A DNA stretch of 64,000 nt from positions 20,469,879 to 20,533,878 of the forward strand of contig JARZZO010000003.1 of assembly GCA_030544215.1 (NCBI GenBank), in the 5' to 3' direction. A model generated the notes under the pieces. The model saw only the letters and a list, made by a program, of their open reading frames with translations. It did not search any database and was not told the DNA's origin. A program made the translations under genes and the position numbers. This document shows, in pieces, positions 9,994 to 20,560 of the stretch. Every line of letters starts with the position of its first letter. Position 1 is the first letter of the stretch. The DNA comes from Zantedeschia hybrid cultivar. Lineage: Eukaryota; Streptophyta; Magnoliopsida; Alismatales; Araceae.

Positions 9994-11442
9994 TGTAAGG
10001 ACTGAGGTTTCGGGTTCAGTATTCGGGTCGGGTTCGGGCCGAATCTCCTGGTTTGGACCCTGAGGAGGGTCTTGAGATTTCTGACTGAATGGCGTCAGCA
10101 CTGCTCGACGCCTTTCAAAAGGCGTCGGGTTGTATGGACGCCATTTAGGTCTGCTGGTTGTTGTGCCACGTGTGCGCCACGTGGGCGGGTTTCGGGCCGC
10201 GAGAGTACGGCCCTTGTCACATCGTCTGAACGGCGTCCAGGTTGGCCGACGCGATTCAGACTGTGACCTCTGCGATGTCAGGGTGCGGTGCCAGAGCGTT
10301 GTCAGTACGGCCTGTCCTGTCGTCTGAACGGCGTCCACGGTGGGCGACGCGTTTCAGACCGCTGGTACGCTATCCGAGGGGTTGCTGCTTGGCTTCAGCG
10401 GGTCGGGGTTTCCCTGTTTGTCGTGGCAGCTTCCGGCGCGTTTCTTGCTGTGGAGCTGGTTGTGGTACTGTTGGAGTTGTTTTACCCCTGTAGCCACTGG
10501 GCCTGATGTGACCTTTGATCAAGGTTACGAGTGGTACCCTTAGCCCTTTGGCCTGACGCAGCCCGGGAGGTTAGGGTTGTGGGTAGTTCCTGTAGCTTCG
10601 GTTTGACGGGGGTTCGCCGGTCCCCAGGGCCCTCCTGAAGCGCTGTGGCCTAGCGTGGAGGCAATTCGGACGGTAGGACAGTAGTCTAGACTGCTTGTGT
10701 GCACACGTAGCTGGCAGTGGCGGTACACTGGTTCCAGCTAGTCCTAGTTTGACTCACTGCCTCACCCTACAGTGCCCCGGAACACTGTAGGGGTGGACAG
10801 GCGTGAGCAGTGGTGGTAGTGTTGGGAGGCGACGTTTGACTTCGGTCGACAGTGTGGTTCAGTCGCTTCGTGGACTTTGGCTGTGAGACGTGACTCTATG
10901 TTGGGTTCTTCGGGTTGCTTAGAATGGTTCTTGCTACACTGCTTATCGTGCGTTTCATATCAGAGTTGGGTGCTATACTTACTGCTTTACTTAAATTGCC
11001 ATATATTCCTGTTGTTACACTTGTGGGTGTGTGAGTGGGAGGCAGGGGATCGGATGATCCCTACTGAGCCCAATTCTGGTGTGGCTCACTCCCTGCGGTT
11101 TCAGGTGTGGACCTCGTGGCGAGCGGAAGCGTGGTGTCTTCTTGGTGTGTGCACCAGCAGCTATCTTAGTTCCGGGGTATGCCCCGATGTTGTTGTACTT
11201 CCTTCTGCATGTACTTATTTAATTGTTGGACATGTAATTATTGTTGGACTGTATACGGACATTGTTATTTTCCTTCCTGCGCCCTTGCTTACCTTTGTAG
11301 TCCGTGAGATTGTTATATTTAGCCTTGTTTAGCACTTACTCCTCTAGATGTGTTGTGTGAGATCCGGGTGTGAACCCGCAGATAATGGGCCGACATCCAT
11401 TTAGTGACCAGGTCTCCGGTCATAGGATGGCGGGTCGTTACA
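9994..11442 (+). repeat. 3' LTR of the gag-only element (1449 bp, internally deleted)
   Basis: It starts TGTAAGGACTGAGG and ends GTCGTTACA before TATTC. It matches the 5' LTR closely outside two indels. After GACGCGTTTCAGACCGCTG (10346-10364) it jumps to the counterpart of 7344; both breakpoints share GCTG, so the loss of about 1245 bp looks like microhomology-mediated deletion. It retains a block (about 10202-10257) that the 5' LTR has lost. Confidence 0.9.
10086..10356 (+). repeat. Array of 4 GGCGTC-N10-GACGC units (3' LTR)
   Basis: Units start at 10086, 10116, 10227 and 10325, all with 10-nt spacers. The third (TGAACGGCGTC-N10-GACGCGATTCA) has no intact counterpart in the 5' LTR, where only its right tail survives at a deletion junction near 5990. 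Confidence 0.88.
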
Positions 11443-11821
11443 TATTCAAAGTGCTTTTAGAGAGTAAGTATAAGCCATGATAAAATTGTTATGATTATGA
11501 TCTGTATCCAAATTATTTTGGTACATATTCAACTATGTGAGAGTTAATTAGTCATCGATCTCTTTTCACCCTATATCTTTAGCTATGTCAGGATAAGTTT
11601 ATCTATTGATTAATTAGGTTGATTAACTAAATCAGATCTCAAGTCTATCGACAAATTAAATAAAAAATGTATATTAATCTCATTACAAATGCTTCACAAA
11701 TATATATATATCCATTTATCATGGCGATCTGATCTTGATTGAGTAATCTCTTAATCTTGGCCTTAGAAATTAGTAGGATTAATCTATTAATACAAAGATA
11801 GATTGTTAGAATCTATCAAAC
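11443..11821. other. AT-rich flank of the gag-only insertion
   Basis: Before the insertion of the gag-only element this was continuous with 5641-5783. AT-rich, without coding potential or recognisable signals. Confidence 0.45.
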
Positions 11822-11916
11822 TTCGAGGACGAAATTTCTTTAAGGAGGAGAGGATGTTATGTCCCACACTTTTACAACCCATTAATGAATTTAATTAATT
11901 TAAATTACATCATTTT
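11822..11916 (+). mobile_element. 3' end stub of a Tekay-like gypsy element
   Basis: TTCGAGGACGAAATTTC followed by purine tract TAAGGAGGAGAGGA (11841-11854) and an LTR start TGTTATGTCCCACAC at 11855. It is the same pre-LTR box as at 9961, and the LTR start resembles that of the solo LTR at 1147. The LTR is cut after about 60 bp by the Cassandra array. Confidence 0.65.
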
Positions 11917-12982
11917 TTAACGACCCCGTATAAGAAGATATTAAATAGACTAAATCAGTAGACTACCAATAATACTGGCTAGCTATTTTTCGGAGCTCGA
12001 GTTATAAAAAACTCCGAAGTTAAGCATGCTCAGTTGGAAGAAGACCCAGGATGGGTGACCTTCTTGGAAAATCTACTAATTAGCATAGTTGTTAGGCCAG
12101 TTAGCTAATTGGATCATTATAAATGGTATCAGAGCCTGACACTAGTCAGAAGTGTGGGAGCTAAGTGCCACATAAGGCAAAATGCTACACTATGGGAGTT
12201 GCCTCTTGAACCCATATGGGACAAAGTGGTGTATGGTGGGAGCCACCTCTTGAACCTGTGGGGGCCACCTCTAGAATCCTACCTGCCTAGTGATTTGGTA
12301 TAGTTGTGATATAGTAATGAGGACGTCGCCTATTTAACGGGGACAGATTGTCACACCCCGTATACGAAGATATTAAATAGACTAAATTAGTAGACTACCA
12401 ATAACACTAGCTAGTCATTTTTCGGAGCTCGAATTGGAAAGAACTCCAAAGTTAAGCATGCTCGGTTGGAAGAAGTCTCAGGATAGATGACCATCTTGGA
12501 AGTCTACCAATTAGCACAGTTGTTGGGCCAATTAGTTGATTGGATCGTTATAAATGGTATCAGAGTCTGACACCAGTTGAAAGTGTAGGAGCTAAGTGCC
12601 ACATAGGGTAAAGTGTTACACTATAGAAACCACCTCTTGAACCCATATGGGACAAAGTGCTAGATGGTGGGAGCCACCCCTTGAACCTGTGGGGGCCACC
12701 TCTTGAATCCTACCTACCTAGTGATTTGGTATAGTTGTGATATAGTGACGAGGATGTCGCCTATTTAAGGGGAGTAGATTGTCACACCCCGTATAAAAAG
12801 ATGTTAAATAGACTAAATTAGTAGACTACCAATATCACTGGCTAGTCATTTTTCGGAGCTCGAGTTGGAAAGAACTCCGAAGTTAAGCATACTCAGTTGA
12901 AAGAAGTCTCAGGATAGGTGACCTTCCTAGAAGTCTACCAATTAACACAGTTGTTGAGCTAGTTAGTTGATTGGATCATTAT
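11917..12982 (+). mobile_element. Cassandra TRIM array: LTR-internal-LTR-internal-LTR
   Basis: Three LTRs of about 204 bp (11917-12121, 12349-12552, 12780-12982) alternate with two non-coding internal regions of about 227 bp. Each internal region begins with a tRNA-Met primer site (TGGTATCAGAGCC at 12124; TGGTATCAGAG at 12555) and ends in a purine-rich stretch before TGTCACACCCCG. Each LTR holds a 5S rRNA-derived block, the hallmark of Cassandra. No protein is encoded. Sharing of the middle LTR suggests unequal recombination between elements. Confidence 0.9.
12010..12075 (+). promoter_or_regulatory. 5S rRNA-derived block with A-box and C-box, first Cassandra LTR
   Basis: Contains AACTCCGAAGTTAAGCATGC and CAGGATGGGTGACC, close to the plant 5S rRNA internal promoter A-box (AGTTAAGC) and C-box (AGGATGGGTGACC). 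This is the best preserved of the three copies (others at about 12441-12515 and 12871-12945, where the C-box has decayed to GGATAGATGACC and GGATAGGTGACC). It may still attract TFIIIA/Pol III. It is not a 5S gene: the 5' third of 5S is missing. Confidence 0.8.
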
Positions 12983-12987
12983 AATTA

Positions 12988-14135
12988 TATCTGGGATGAC
13001 CATGAACTTCTCCACATCGATCAGGATGAGATCATTAAGAAATATGTCTCAGAGGAAGAGCAGAAAAGTATCCTCAATTTTTGTCATGCTTTTAGCTTGT
13101 GGGGGACACTTTTTAGGAAAGGAAACTACTTATAAGGTCTTGTAAAGGAGATTTTATTGGCCATCTTTGGTTAAGGATGCTTATGAGTTTAGCAAGACCT
13201 GTTTGAGGTCTCAAGCTGTGGTAAAATGACAAGGAGAGACATGATGCCTCTCTAACATATTGTTATGGTAAAAATTTTGATGTCTAGGGGATTGATTTTA
13301 TGGGACCTTTCCCGCCATCTTTTGGCAACGAATACATTCTTGTGGTCATGGACTATGTCTCTAAATCGATAGAAACTATAGCCACCCGAACGAATGATCA
13401 TAAAGTTGTGATGAAGTTCATTCAGAGCAATATCTTCACTAGATTTGGGTGGCCTAAAACTATTATTAGTGCTGGAGGATCCCATTTCATTCATGTCCAA
13501 TTCCAATCCTTGATGTGCAAGTATGGGATTACCCATAAAACTGCTACCCCCTATCACCCCCAAACAAGTGATCAAGTTGAGGTTTCCAATAGGGAGATTA
13601 AGAATATCTTACAAAAGTCCATTAGGCTTGATAGAAAAGACTGGTCGGAGAGATTGAACAATGCTCTATGGGCATATAGGACTGCCTTCAAAACTCCTAT
13701 TGGCATTTCACCTTATAGGTTGATGTTTAGTTAGGCTTGTCACTTACCCATTGAACTAGAACACGAGGCTTATTGGGTAAACAAGCTGGTTCCCATATAA
13801 CTTTGCAGCTGAGTGAGCTAGATGAGCTACGCAATGAGGCATATGAGAATTCCAGTACCTATAAGGCTAACACCAAAGCATTTCGTAACAAACATATCAT
13901 GAGAAAATCTTTCCAACCTAATCAAAAGGTATGGCTTTTTAACTCTCATTTGTGCTTGTTTCTAGGCAAACTTAAGTCTAGGTGGGACGGGCCATTCATT
14001 ATCCTGAAAGTCTTTGACCATAGAGCTATTAGAATCATGGATCCTAAAAATTGTCATACCTTCACTATTAATGGCCAACGTTTGAAACCTTACGTGGAAA
14101 ACTTCCAAACTGACAAAAGTGGAATTCATTGAGTT
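12988..14135 (+). pseudogene. Athila-like gypsy integrase, broken
   Basis: Degenerate reading from about 12988 (WDDHELLHIDQDE), through a damaged HHCC zinc region, to the catalytic core. GIDFMGPFPPSFGN opens the core (13291 on) and keeps the first Asp. The second Asp is lost (IISAGGSHF where the family has IISDGG). The Glu is kept (DQVEVSNREIK). LWAYRTAFKTPIGISPYRL is the usual end of the core. A stop at 13732-13734 and a frame change by 13773 separate the C-terminal part, which ends in KSRWDGPFIILKVFDH, the GPF/Y-type module. Product: inactive integrase of the Athila lineage. Its RT half is absent, cut by the Cassandra array. Confidence 0.88.
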
Positions 14136-15328
14136 GAGTGATCCTATGTAAACTTTCTTGCGTCCAGCTAAAGACGTTAAACTTAGCGCTTATTGGGAGG
14201 CAACCCAATGTTTCTAATGAATTTTTGACTGCTTGTGCATCAGGAGCAGCTATCTTTGGTGATAGTAGAAAAGCCCTCAATGCCCCAAGTTGTATCTCTC
14301 CTTCCTTAACTCTTTTGGCTATAATTTCTTTATATTTTTGTTTATGCCATTGAAGATAATGTCATTTAAGCTGGGGGGGAGCAACCATTGTGCATTTTTG
14401 TAAAATCTTTTGAAGAAAGCTTGTATTTTTCACTGATAAAAATTATGTCTAAATTTTTTAAAATTTTCTACATTTTCGCACCCTAATTAAGCTTTTATTT
14501 GATCATGTTTTATTAAAGGAATCTTAAGCAAAACCATTTTGAGCTAGTCAGTTAGATAAAGTCTTAAAAGTTCAAAATATCTTAAAAGTTCACATATGCA
14601 CGGCAACTTAAGGTGAGTGGAAGACCCTGAAAGTGTAGTGTAGAGCTGTTGGAGTTAGCCTAAAGGGTAGGACTATATTTTTGTTTTTCTTTTTTGTATT
14701 GAATGAAAGGAAGGTCGGGATTCGTAATCGAGGATCAATCCATTCAGCACCCTAAAGAGGCGGTCATCTAAAAAGGGACAGTTGTAAGCATGTGAACTAA
14801 ATGTCAAATAGCAAAAATAATTCGAAAGAGTTAAATGAGGGTGGGTGGCAAAAAGTATGCACATTCCCTCAGACAAATTAAAAAGGGTTGTAAAAAATAC
14901 GCACTCTCAAAGACAAGAGCGCAACCAAATGAAAAAGCCATGCTAAATCAAAAGTTCCTTATTCCAAAATAAACCAAGTCTTGAAAAGTGTTGAGTTGAG
15001 TCGAGAGCTGAAAAGCGATCCTTGCCAGCTGATCAGGAGACTCTTTTTTTCTCTTCTCTTCCCCAAGTAGTTCTGCCTCAAGGGTCGGCAAAGATGAGGA
15101 CATACCGGAAAGGGTGGAAATGAACTCTAAGATTCATTTTTTTATGCACAATCACATGTCGCAACTCCATGTGTAGCATGGGGAAATGAGAACTTTAGCT
15201 AAACTGGCTGGCCACTAATGTTTGTGAAAGATAACCTTGAAATGATATGCTTGTCCATAATTATGGTAGTCCAAGATTTTTCATAGGTTGCATTGCTAAG
15301 GGACTAGCAATGATTAAGTTGGGGGATA
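14136..15328 (+). other. Athila-like 3' non-coding region and polypurine tract
   Basis: Non-coding sequence between integrase and 3' LTR. It has a purine box after a GACAATGTTTAAG-like phrase (GATAATGTCATTTAAGCTGGGGGGGAG, split at 14356-14383), as often seen after Athila integrase, and a second candidate tract TTAAGTTGGGGGATA just before the LTR at 15329. No env-like frame survives. Confidence 0.65.
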
Positions 15329-17333
15329 TGATAACTTGGCAATTTAGGCAATTAAGAAACTGAATTTATGTATTACACTTATGATTTTTATGTAAAATCA
15401 TATGAAATGATAGAGAATCTAGCCTTATTTCTAATGATATTAATTTTGTGAAATTCTGAATTAAAAACATCGTCATTTCATGCAAAAAACTAAGTGTCTG
15501 TACATTTGTGTAATTTTCATTCTCGATAGGGACTTTCTTACAACTTAAGGGGGCATTTAAATAAATTTGTCATTGCATGAGCATAACTTTATTTGCATAG
15601 GCTTAATCAAAATTTTGCTTTGTGAGAACATCTGACAACAAAGGTATCAAATCTCAACAACTGTAAGGATTAATTAATTTTTGCAAACTGAGGAAAAGGA
15701 GGGGCAATATAGACATTATGGCATCCAAAAGGATGCCCTAACCATCAAGGCCGGCCCCCACTTCCCTCTTAGATGCCACCCACCTCTCTTGGAGCCAAAG
15801 AAAAGTTCAAAATTCAAAAAAAAAGAGAATCAAGGAGAGAATAAAGGAAGAATTATGGTGATCCAGTGAGAGAGGCTCAAGATAAGGATAGCGAGAGAGA
15901 GAGGCAGCCGGCCCTAGCTAAGGAGAGGGGAACCTCCATCCTTCCCCTTCCACCATTCAATCTCGATCCTCCATCTCACAACCCTCCATCTCAGTCATCC
16001 ATTTTATTTATTTCTTTGAAAACCCTAACCCTTCATCATAATATCCACCTTGAGGGTTGCATCCCCCAACTTTTGGCTCCCCCTCTCGGCCGCACATCTC
16101 TCTCCCTCTCTATTATTCTCTCCTCTCTCTCAATAAATCCTCCCCTTCTTCTTTCTCTCTGGACCCTCTCTCCTTCCCTTTATGTTACTGTAGTGCAGGT
16201 AGTGTAGCTACAATACCGTGCTACAGTAACCACCACCTTTCATTCTCCTTTTGCTTACTGCTGCTGCAAGGAGGAGGACTAACTTCCCCATCACCACCAC
16301 TGGGGGATGTGCCATCGCCTTGAAGACACAAGATGCTAATTCTTGGCTTTAGCTTTTCTAGATTTCAAGCTTTCTAGATCACAGTGCTTTGTAATCATGC
16401 AAAGTGTCTTGTAATAGGATCTTTTATTTTAGTCAATAAGAGTTGAGTTTTTGTGCAAATTATTGCTCTTGGATTCATGTGTGATTGATCTTTTATTTAG
16501 CATTAATCTCCAATTTATTAGTCTCCAACTTGTTTCTAACTTCTTCTACTTTTGAGAAATCCTTATTGTTCTACTTTTTATTGCAAATCAAATCTGTTTA
16601 GTTGCTGTTAATTTTAGTTTAGATTACAGACTTGAGCATCTTAGATAGGTTAGTTAGGGTGCATAGTTAATTTTTTTGGATTAATTCGTTAGTTGGGTAG
16701 CATTGTTTGCATCTTTAACTAGTGCAGATTTTGATTTCTGGTGACGTGGTTGCTGCTTATTATGTCATTTCATGTGTGAAATGTTGTCTAAATTTAATCA
16801 AATCACTTTTGTTGCATCCTAGGTTTGATCCTCTAAGTCTCTCCTTTCATTTGACGTAGTTTGGGGTTTAGGTTTGCTAGTATACAAGTTTTGTGTTTAG
16901 TCAAGACTATAGGTTGTGTAGTTGTCTAGATTAGCTTAGTCTTTTAAATCTTATTTTATTTTTTTAATTTAGCCTCTTCTAGCATCTTGGGATTAGTTTA
17001 AACATTATAAAATTTTGATGACTATAGGTTGTGTAGTTGTCTAGATTAGCTTAGTCTTTTAAATCTTATTTTATTTTTTTAATTTAGCCGCTTCTAGAAT
17101 CTTGGGATTAGTTTAAACATTATAAAATTTTGATTTTACAGCATTTCATTTCCTGTCTTTTTACTTTAAAAACTCCAAAAACGATCTCTCTTTAAAAGGT
17201 TTTCAAACCAAAAGACTTAACTTCTCTGTGGATCAACCCGAACTTGCCCTAATCTACGTATTTGTCTTTTATGCAAGTCGGATTTAAGTTTGATGTTCAC
17301 TTATAATTAATGACACATAAATTTGAACAATCA
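15329..17333 (+). repeat. Athila-like 3' LTR (about 2.0 kb)
   Basis: Begins TGATAACTTGGCAATTTAGG and ends GAACAATCA. Both ends match the LTR at 56592-58838 (TGATAAAG.. and GAACGATCA), as do internal phrases such as CATTTCATGC and CTGTGGATC near the 3' end. The middle has GA- and CT-rich low complexity (15830-16170) and a cruciform-capable site. A 100-bp tandem duplication (ACTATAGGTTGTGTAGTTGTCTAG phrase at 16905 and 17020, written here in part) lies at 16905-17135. Confidence 0.75.
16184..16230 (+). repeat. Inverted repeat with nested palindrome in the Athila LTR
   Basis: Perfect 10-bp arms GTTACTGTAG (16184-16193) and CTACAGTAAC (16221-16230) surround a 10-bp palindrome TGTAGCTACA (16203-16212). 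It could form a cruciform in DNA or a hairpin in LTR RNA. Confidence 0.75.
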
Positions 17334-18309
17334 ATAACCATAAGAAAATAATCAAATTACGGATTCAACGGTTAATCAATTGACGCTGAAAAATGTAAGT
17401 AATCGGAAGATAGATAATCGATCAGCTCTGTGATGGTTAATCGGAAGTCACATAATGCAGGCAATCGATTATGCTGTGTAAGATCAATTAGAACGTTGTC
17501 AATCAATTACAAGTCTAAAGATCAATTATGATGTTGTTGATCAATTTCAAGGCTAGAGATCGATTACGATGTTGTTAATCGGTTACGAGGCCAAAGATTG
17601 ATTATGACGATGTTGATCGATTTCAAGGCCGAAGATCAATTATGACGTTGTTAATTGATTACGAGGCCGAAGATCGATTAGGACATTGTGAATCGATTAG
17701 TTGCCCAACTAGCAATCAGAAAGGCAACGAGTAGGATAATCGATTAAAAAACGAAATGATTAGTCGCTTAGAGAGATAACTAATAATCAAAACTCTTAAT
17801 CATAAAACAAATAGATTAAGGCTTCGAAACTCTTAATCGAAAAATAAATCGATTAAGGCTTTCAATTTCAGATATGATCGATGAAGGGAATAACCGATTA
17901 ATAACCACAAATTTGATAGAATAGATAATCGGTAGAGATAATTGATCATCTGATATCAATTAACAGAGTGATTCTAAATTAGTTAGCTAGCGATTAACAA
18001 GATGACTCTAAATAGATTAGCTAGTGATTAACAGTATGAAAGAAAGACTTCTGCTTATCGATTTTAAATCTCAGTAGATCTGAAAATGAACACCATTAAT
18101 CGATTAGCGATAGGAACTTAAACGATTTTTCAGTACTCTATTAATTGGAAGGATCAAGTAGTTCACTGAAAAAATGACCAAGTCCCAGACTAACTAATTT
18201 GCAGATAATTGTTTAAATCTATGGCTTATCTAAAGGAAAAAAGCTATCATGAGAAAACTTTTAAGTATAATTTCATAAGGAATTATCATTAAAATTATGA
18301 TATAGAAAA
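17334..18309. other. AT-rich spacer with an ATCGATT-rich tandem repeat
   Basis: Apart from the repeat at 17440-17700 and scattered further AATCGATTA words to about 18110, nothing is recognisable. It could be eroded retroelement non-coding sequence. Confidence 0.5.
17440..17700. repeat. Degenerate tandem repeat of about 36-38 bp
   Basis: Six to seven copies of a unit close to GATCGATTAYGACGTTGTTAATCGATTACRAGGCCGAA (given in two halves: GATCGATTAYGACGTTGTT and AATCGATTACRAGGCCGAA). Each half contains an ATCGATT-like word, so the block is full of short inverted repeats. Confidence 0.7.
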
Positions 18310-19450
18310 TTGTGCATGCCCCACCCTCATTCTAGACTTGACTAAGATGTCATCTATGTACACCTCCGTGCTAGTGTGGATCATGTCATGAAAGATGCCT
18401 ATCATTGCCTTTTGATAAGTGGCTCCAGCATTTTTAAGCCCAAATGACATGGCCACATAGCAATAAGTGCCCCAAGGGGTGACGAAGGATGTCTTCTCCT
18501 AGTATTCTACTGTTATCCTAATTTGGTTGTACCTCGAGAACCCATCCATGAAGGAGAGCATCTCATATCCAGCTGTGTTACCTACTAGCAGGACTATGTG
18601 AAGAGGTTTCTTCCTTCAGACATGCTTTATTAAGGTTGTTGAAATCTACGCAAACCCTAACTCTACCATCTTTTTTAGCTACTGAGAGGATATTAGATAC
18701 CCACTGGGGATACAATACGACACGAATGAAGTTTGCCTCTTGTAACTTATCAACCTCTTCTTGACCTTTAGCGCTAATTCGGGCTATGAACGCCTCAGCT
18801 TTAGCTTTATTAGTTTAGCATCAGGATTGAGGACAAGCCAATGTCCTACCAATTCTATATCGAATCCTAGCATATCATCGTATGACCACGCAAACCCATC
18901 TAGAAATTCTCTAAAAACGTTTCCTATAGACTCTTCTTCTTCTACGCTAAGGTTCGCACTAATCAGCACCATCTTCGAATTCTCCTCAATGCCAAGGTTG
19001 ACTTCTTTAGTTCATCGACAGAGGATGATGGCTTGTCAAACTGCCTCATTCCATTTACGGACAATTCGGCTAAATCATCCTCTTCTTCAAAGAAATCTTC
19101 TTCCTCATCTTCTACAATTTTGTATATGCCTAAACCATCATCTACCCTCCCTTCCACTAACTCTTCTTAGATACTAATGGAGTCTAACTGAAGTTCTAAC
19201 GAACTGCCTAAATTACTAGCTATGCTCTTAATTAACTGATAGACAACCTACTTGGCCCTACCCTGCTTAGAAAAGAGTGGGGTTATACCTAATCCTATGC
19301 CACTGTGTACAAGTGATTTGCTCGGGGACCGAACAAAAGATGGAATATTTATAGATGAAGAGAGAGTGAACTCTTGGGATAAGGACTCGTGGGAATCATG
19401 CCAGTACGGCCGCTCCTCAATCATGATCTCATGACTTACCATTTGTGGAT
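18310..19450 (-). pseudogene. TAT-like gypsy pol remnant (reverse transcriptase)
   Basis: On the minus strand a decayed RT is readable in pieces: an acidic stretch (IYKIVEDEEEDFFEEEDD), FAWSYDDMLGFDIELVGHWL, then the RT core with VYIDDILVKS in place of YVDD. The order and wording parallel the intact TAT-like pol at 35700-36470 (FAWSYEDMPGLD). Upstream, LVHSGIGLGITPLFSKQGRAK (given in part) resembles the end of a G-patch. Several stops and frame changes; inactive. Confidence 0.7.
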
Positions 19451-19796
19451 TGACATTTTTTTTTTAGGTCACGGGTTTCAAACATGAAGCATTCAACAGG
19501 AGGTTCCATGGCTCGGGAGGGCAGTAATGGAGGAAAGAAGGGATGGAAAGTGAATGGAAAGAACATCACCGAAGCAGAGAAGCGTCAAACCAAGAAAATC
19601 CATACCATGGGGACGAACTCTTCAAAGAATAAGAGCTCGATCCCGAAGCTCTCATCGCCTGACCAAACCTACTCTTGGCCTTTCGGCATTTCCTCTAAGC
19701 TTTCACCTAAGGCTTCTACGTTGATTGGCTCTCAAGGGGCCGTAATGAAATGTTTCCGCAAGGACCAACTCTTTCACCCCCCCCATCCTTGTATAC
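19451..19796. other. Unassigned retroelement remnant
   Basis: A frame of 110 codons is open on the plus strand (19484-19816) but its product is unfamiliar and low-complexity. The minus strand continues the direction of the neighbouring gypsy remnant with many stops, so I read it as decayed gypsy sequence. Not annotated as a gene. Confidence 0.4.
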
Positions 19797-20560
19797 CTAA
19801 GATGTATAATCTCTAATAGACAAGTTCATATATATCAAATATATACTTGAAGCTTCTCTAAGCTTCGCCCTTTTTTGATCCTCCTCTTTAAGGTACTCCT
19901 TGCACTTTGTCTTCCAGTGACCCTTCTGAAAGCAGTGGAAGCATTCACCCTTCTCTACCCCTTTGTCCTTGTCCTTCAAGCTTCCCTTGCCTTTCTTAAA
20001 GGATTGGAATGCCTTCCTCTTCTTGTTAGTCCTACCAACCACAAGAACAACGGCTTCTCCTTCTAAAGGTTTCCCTCTGTAGTCTTCAGCACGTTAAGTA
20101 GCTCTGCCAGTGTGACCTGAATCTTATTCATGTTAAAGTTAACAATGAACTAGGAGTATGAATATGGAAGTGAGCTGAGGACAAGGTCCATGCACATCCC
20201 TTTGGGTAACTTAACCTCGAGCACAACCAACCTCTCAATCCACTCAATCATCTATAGCACATGAGTCTACATAGAAGATCCCTCTGCCATCCGAGCTCTG
20301 AACAGGCTTTTGGATATCTTATATCTTTCAATCCTGTTCTACTCCTCAAATAGCTCCTTCAGATGGAGCAAAATGGATCTGGCATCCATCTTATCAAATT
20401 TGACTCCGACTAATTTTTGACGGACTGTACAACCCTCAAAACAAAATGGGAGACGCCGATGATCTCCTAGCAGGGAACAGAATCTCATTGACTCATAATG
20501 TAACCTTGTAAATATCTGATCAAGAAGCAGCCAACTCTTGGTACTTGCAACTCCTTGCAA
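19797..20560 (-). pseudogene. copia-type gag remnant
   Basis: Minus-strand pieces match the gag at 48510-49282: ILLHLKELFEE, HVL-MIEWIERL, LVLSSLPYSYS and LAELLNVLKTTEG, then a zinc knuckle CFHCFQKGHWKTKC (C-X2-C-X4-H-X4-C) near 19935. Several stops and at least one frame change separate the pieces. No pol follows. It is a second, older copia copy in the same orientation as copia A. Confidence 0.75.

Larger units (their letters stand above)
5784..11442 (+). mobile_element. Gag-only Ty3/gypsy element (TR-GAG type), TSD TATTC
   Basis: Two LTRs beginning TGTAAGGACTGAGG and ending GGGTCGTTACA flank a 1.57-kb internal region. The 5-bp target duplication TATTC is perfect (5779-5783 and 11443-11447). 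A primer site complementary to initiator tRNA-Met follows the 5' LTR and a purine tract precedes the 3' LTR. The internal region encodes only a gag protein; protease, RT, RNase H and integrase are absent, so it must be mobilised in trans. The sequence just before the purine tract (TTCGAGGACGAAATTC) is the box typical of Del/Tekay-type gypsy elements, a likely helper lineage. The layout fits the published TR-GAG class (terminal repeats plus gag). Confidence 0.9.

Noticed and set aside
12010..12945. 5S rRNA genes
   Set aside because: Only the central and 3' part of 5S is present and it sits in LTRs with primer sites and TG start; this is Cassandra.
19484..19816. Plus-strand gene of 110 codons
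   Set aside because: Lies among minus-strand retroelement remnants, unfamiliar and Lys/Ser-rich; no independent support.
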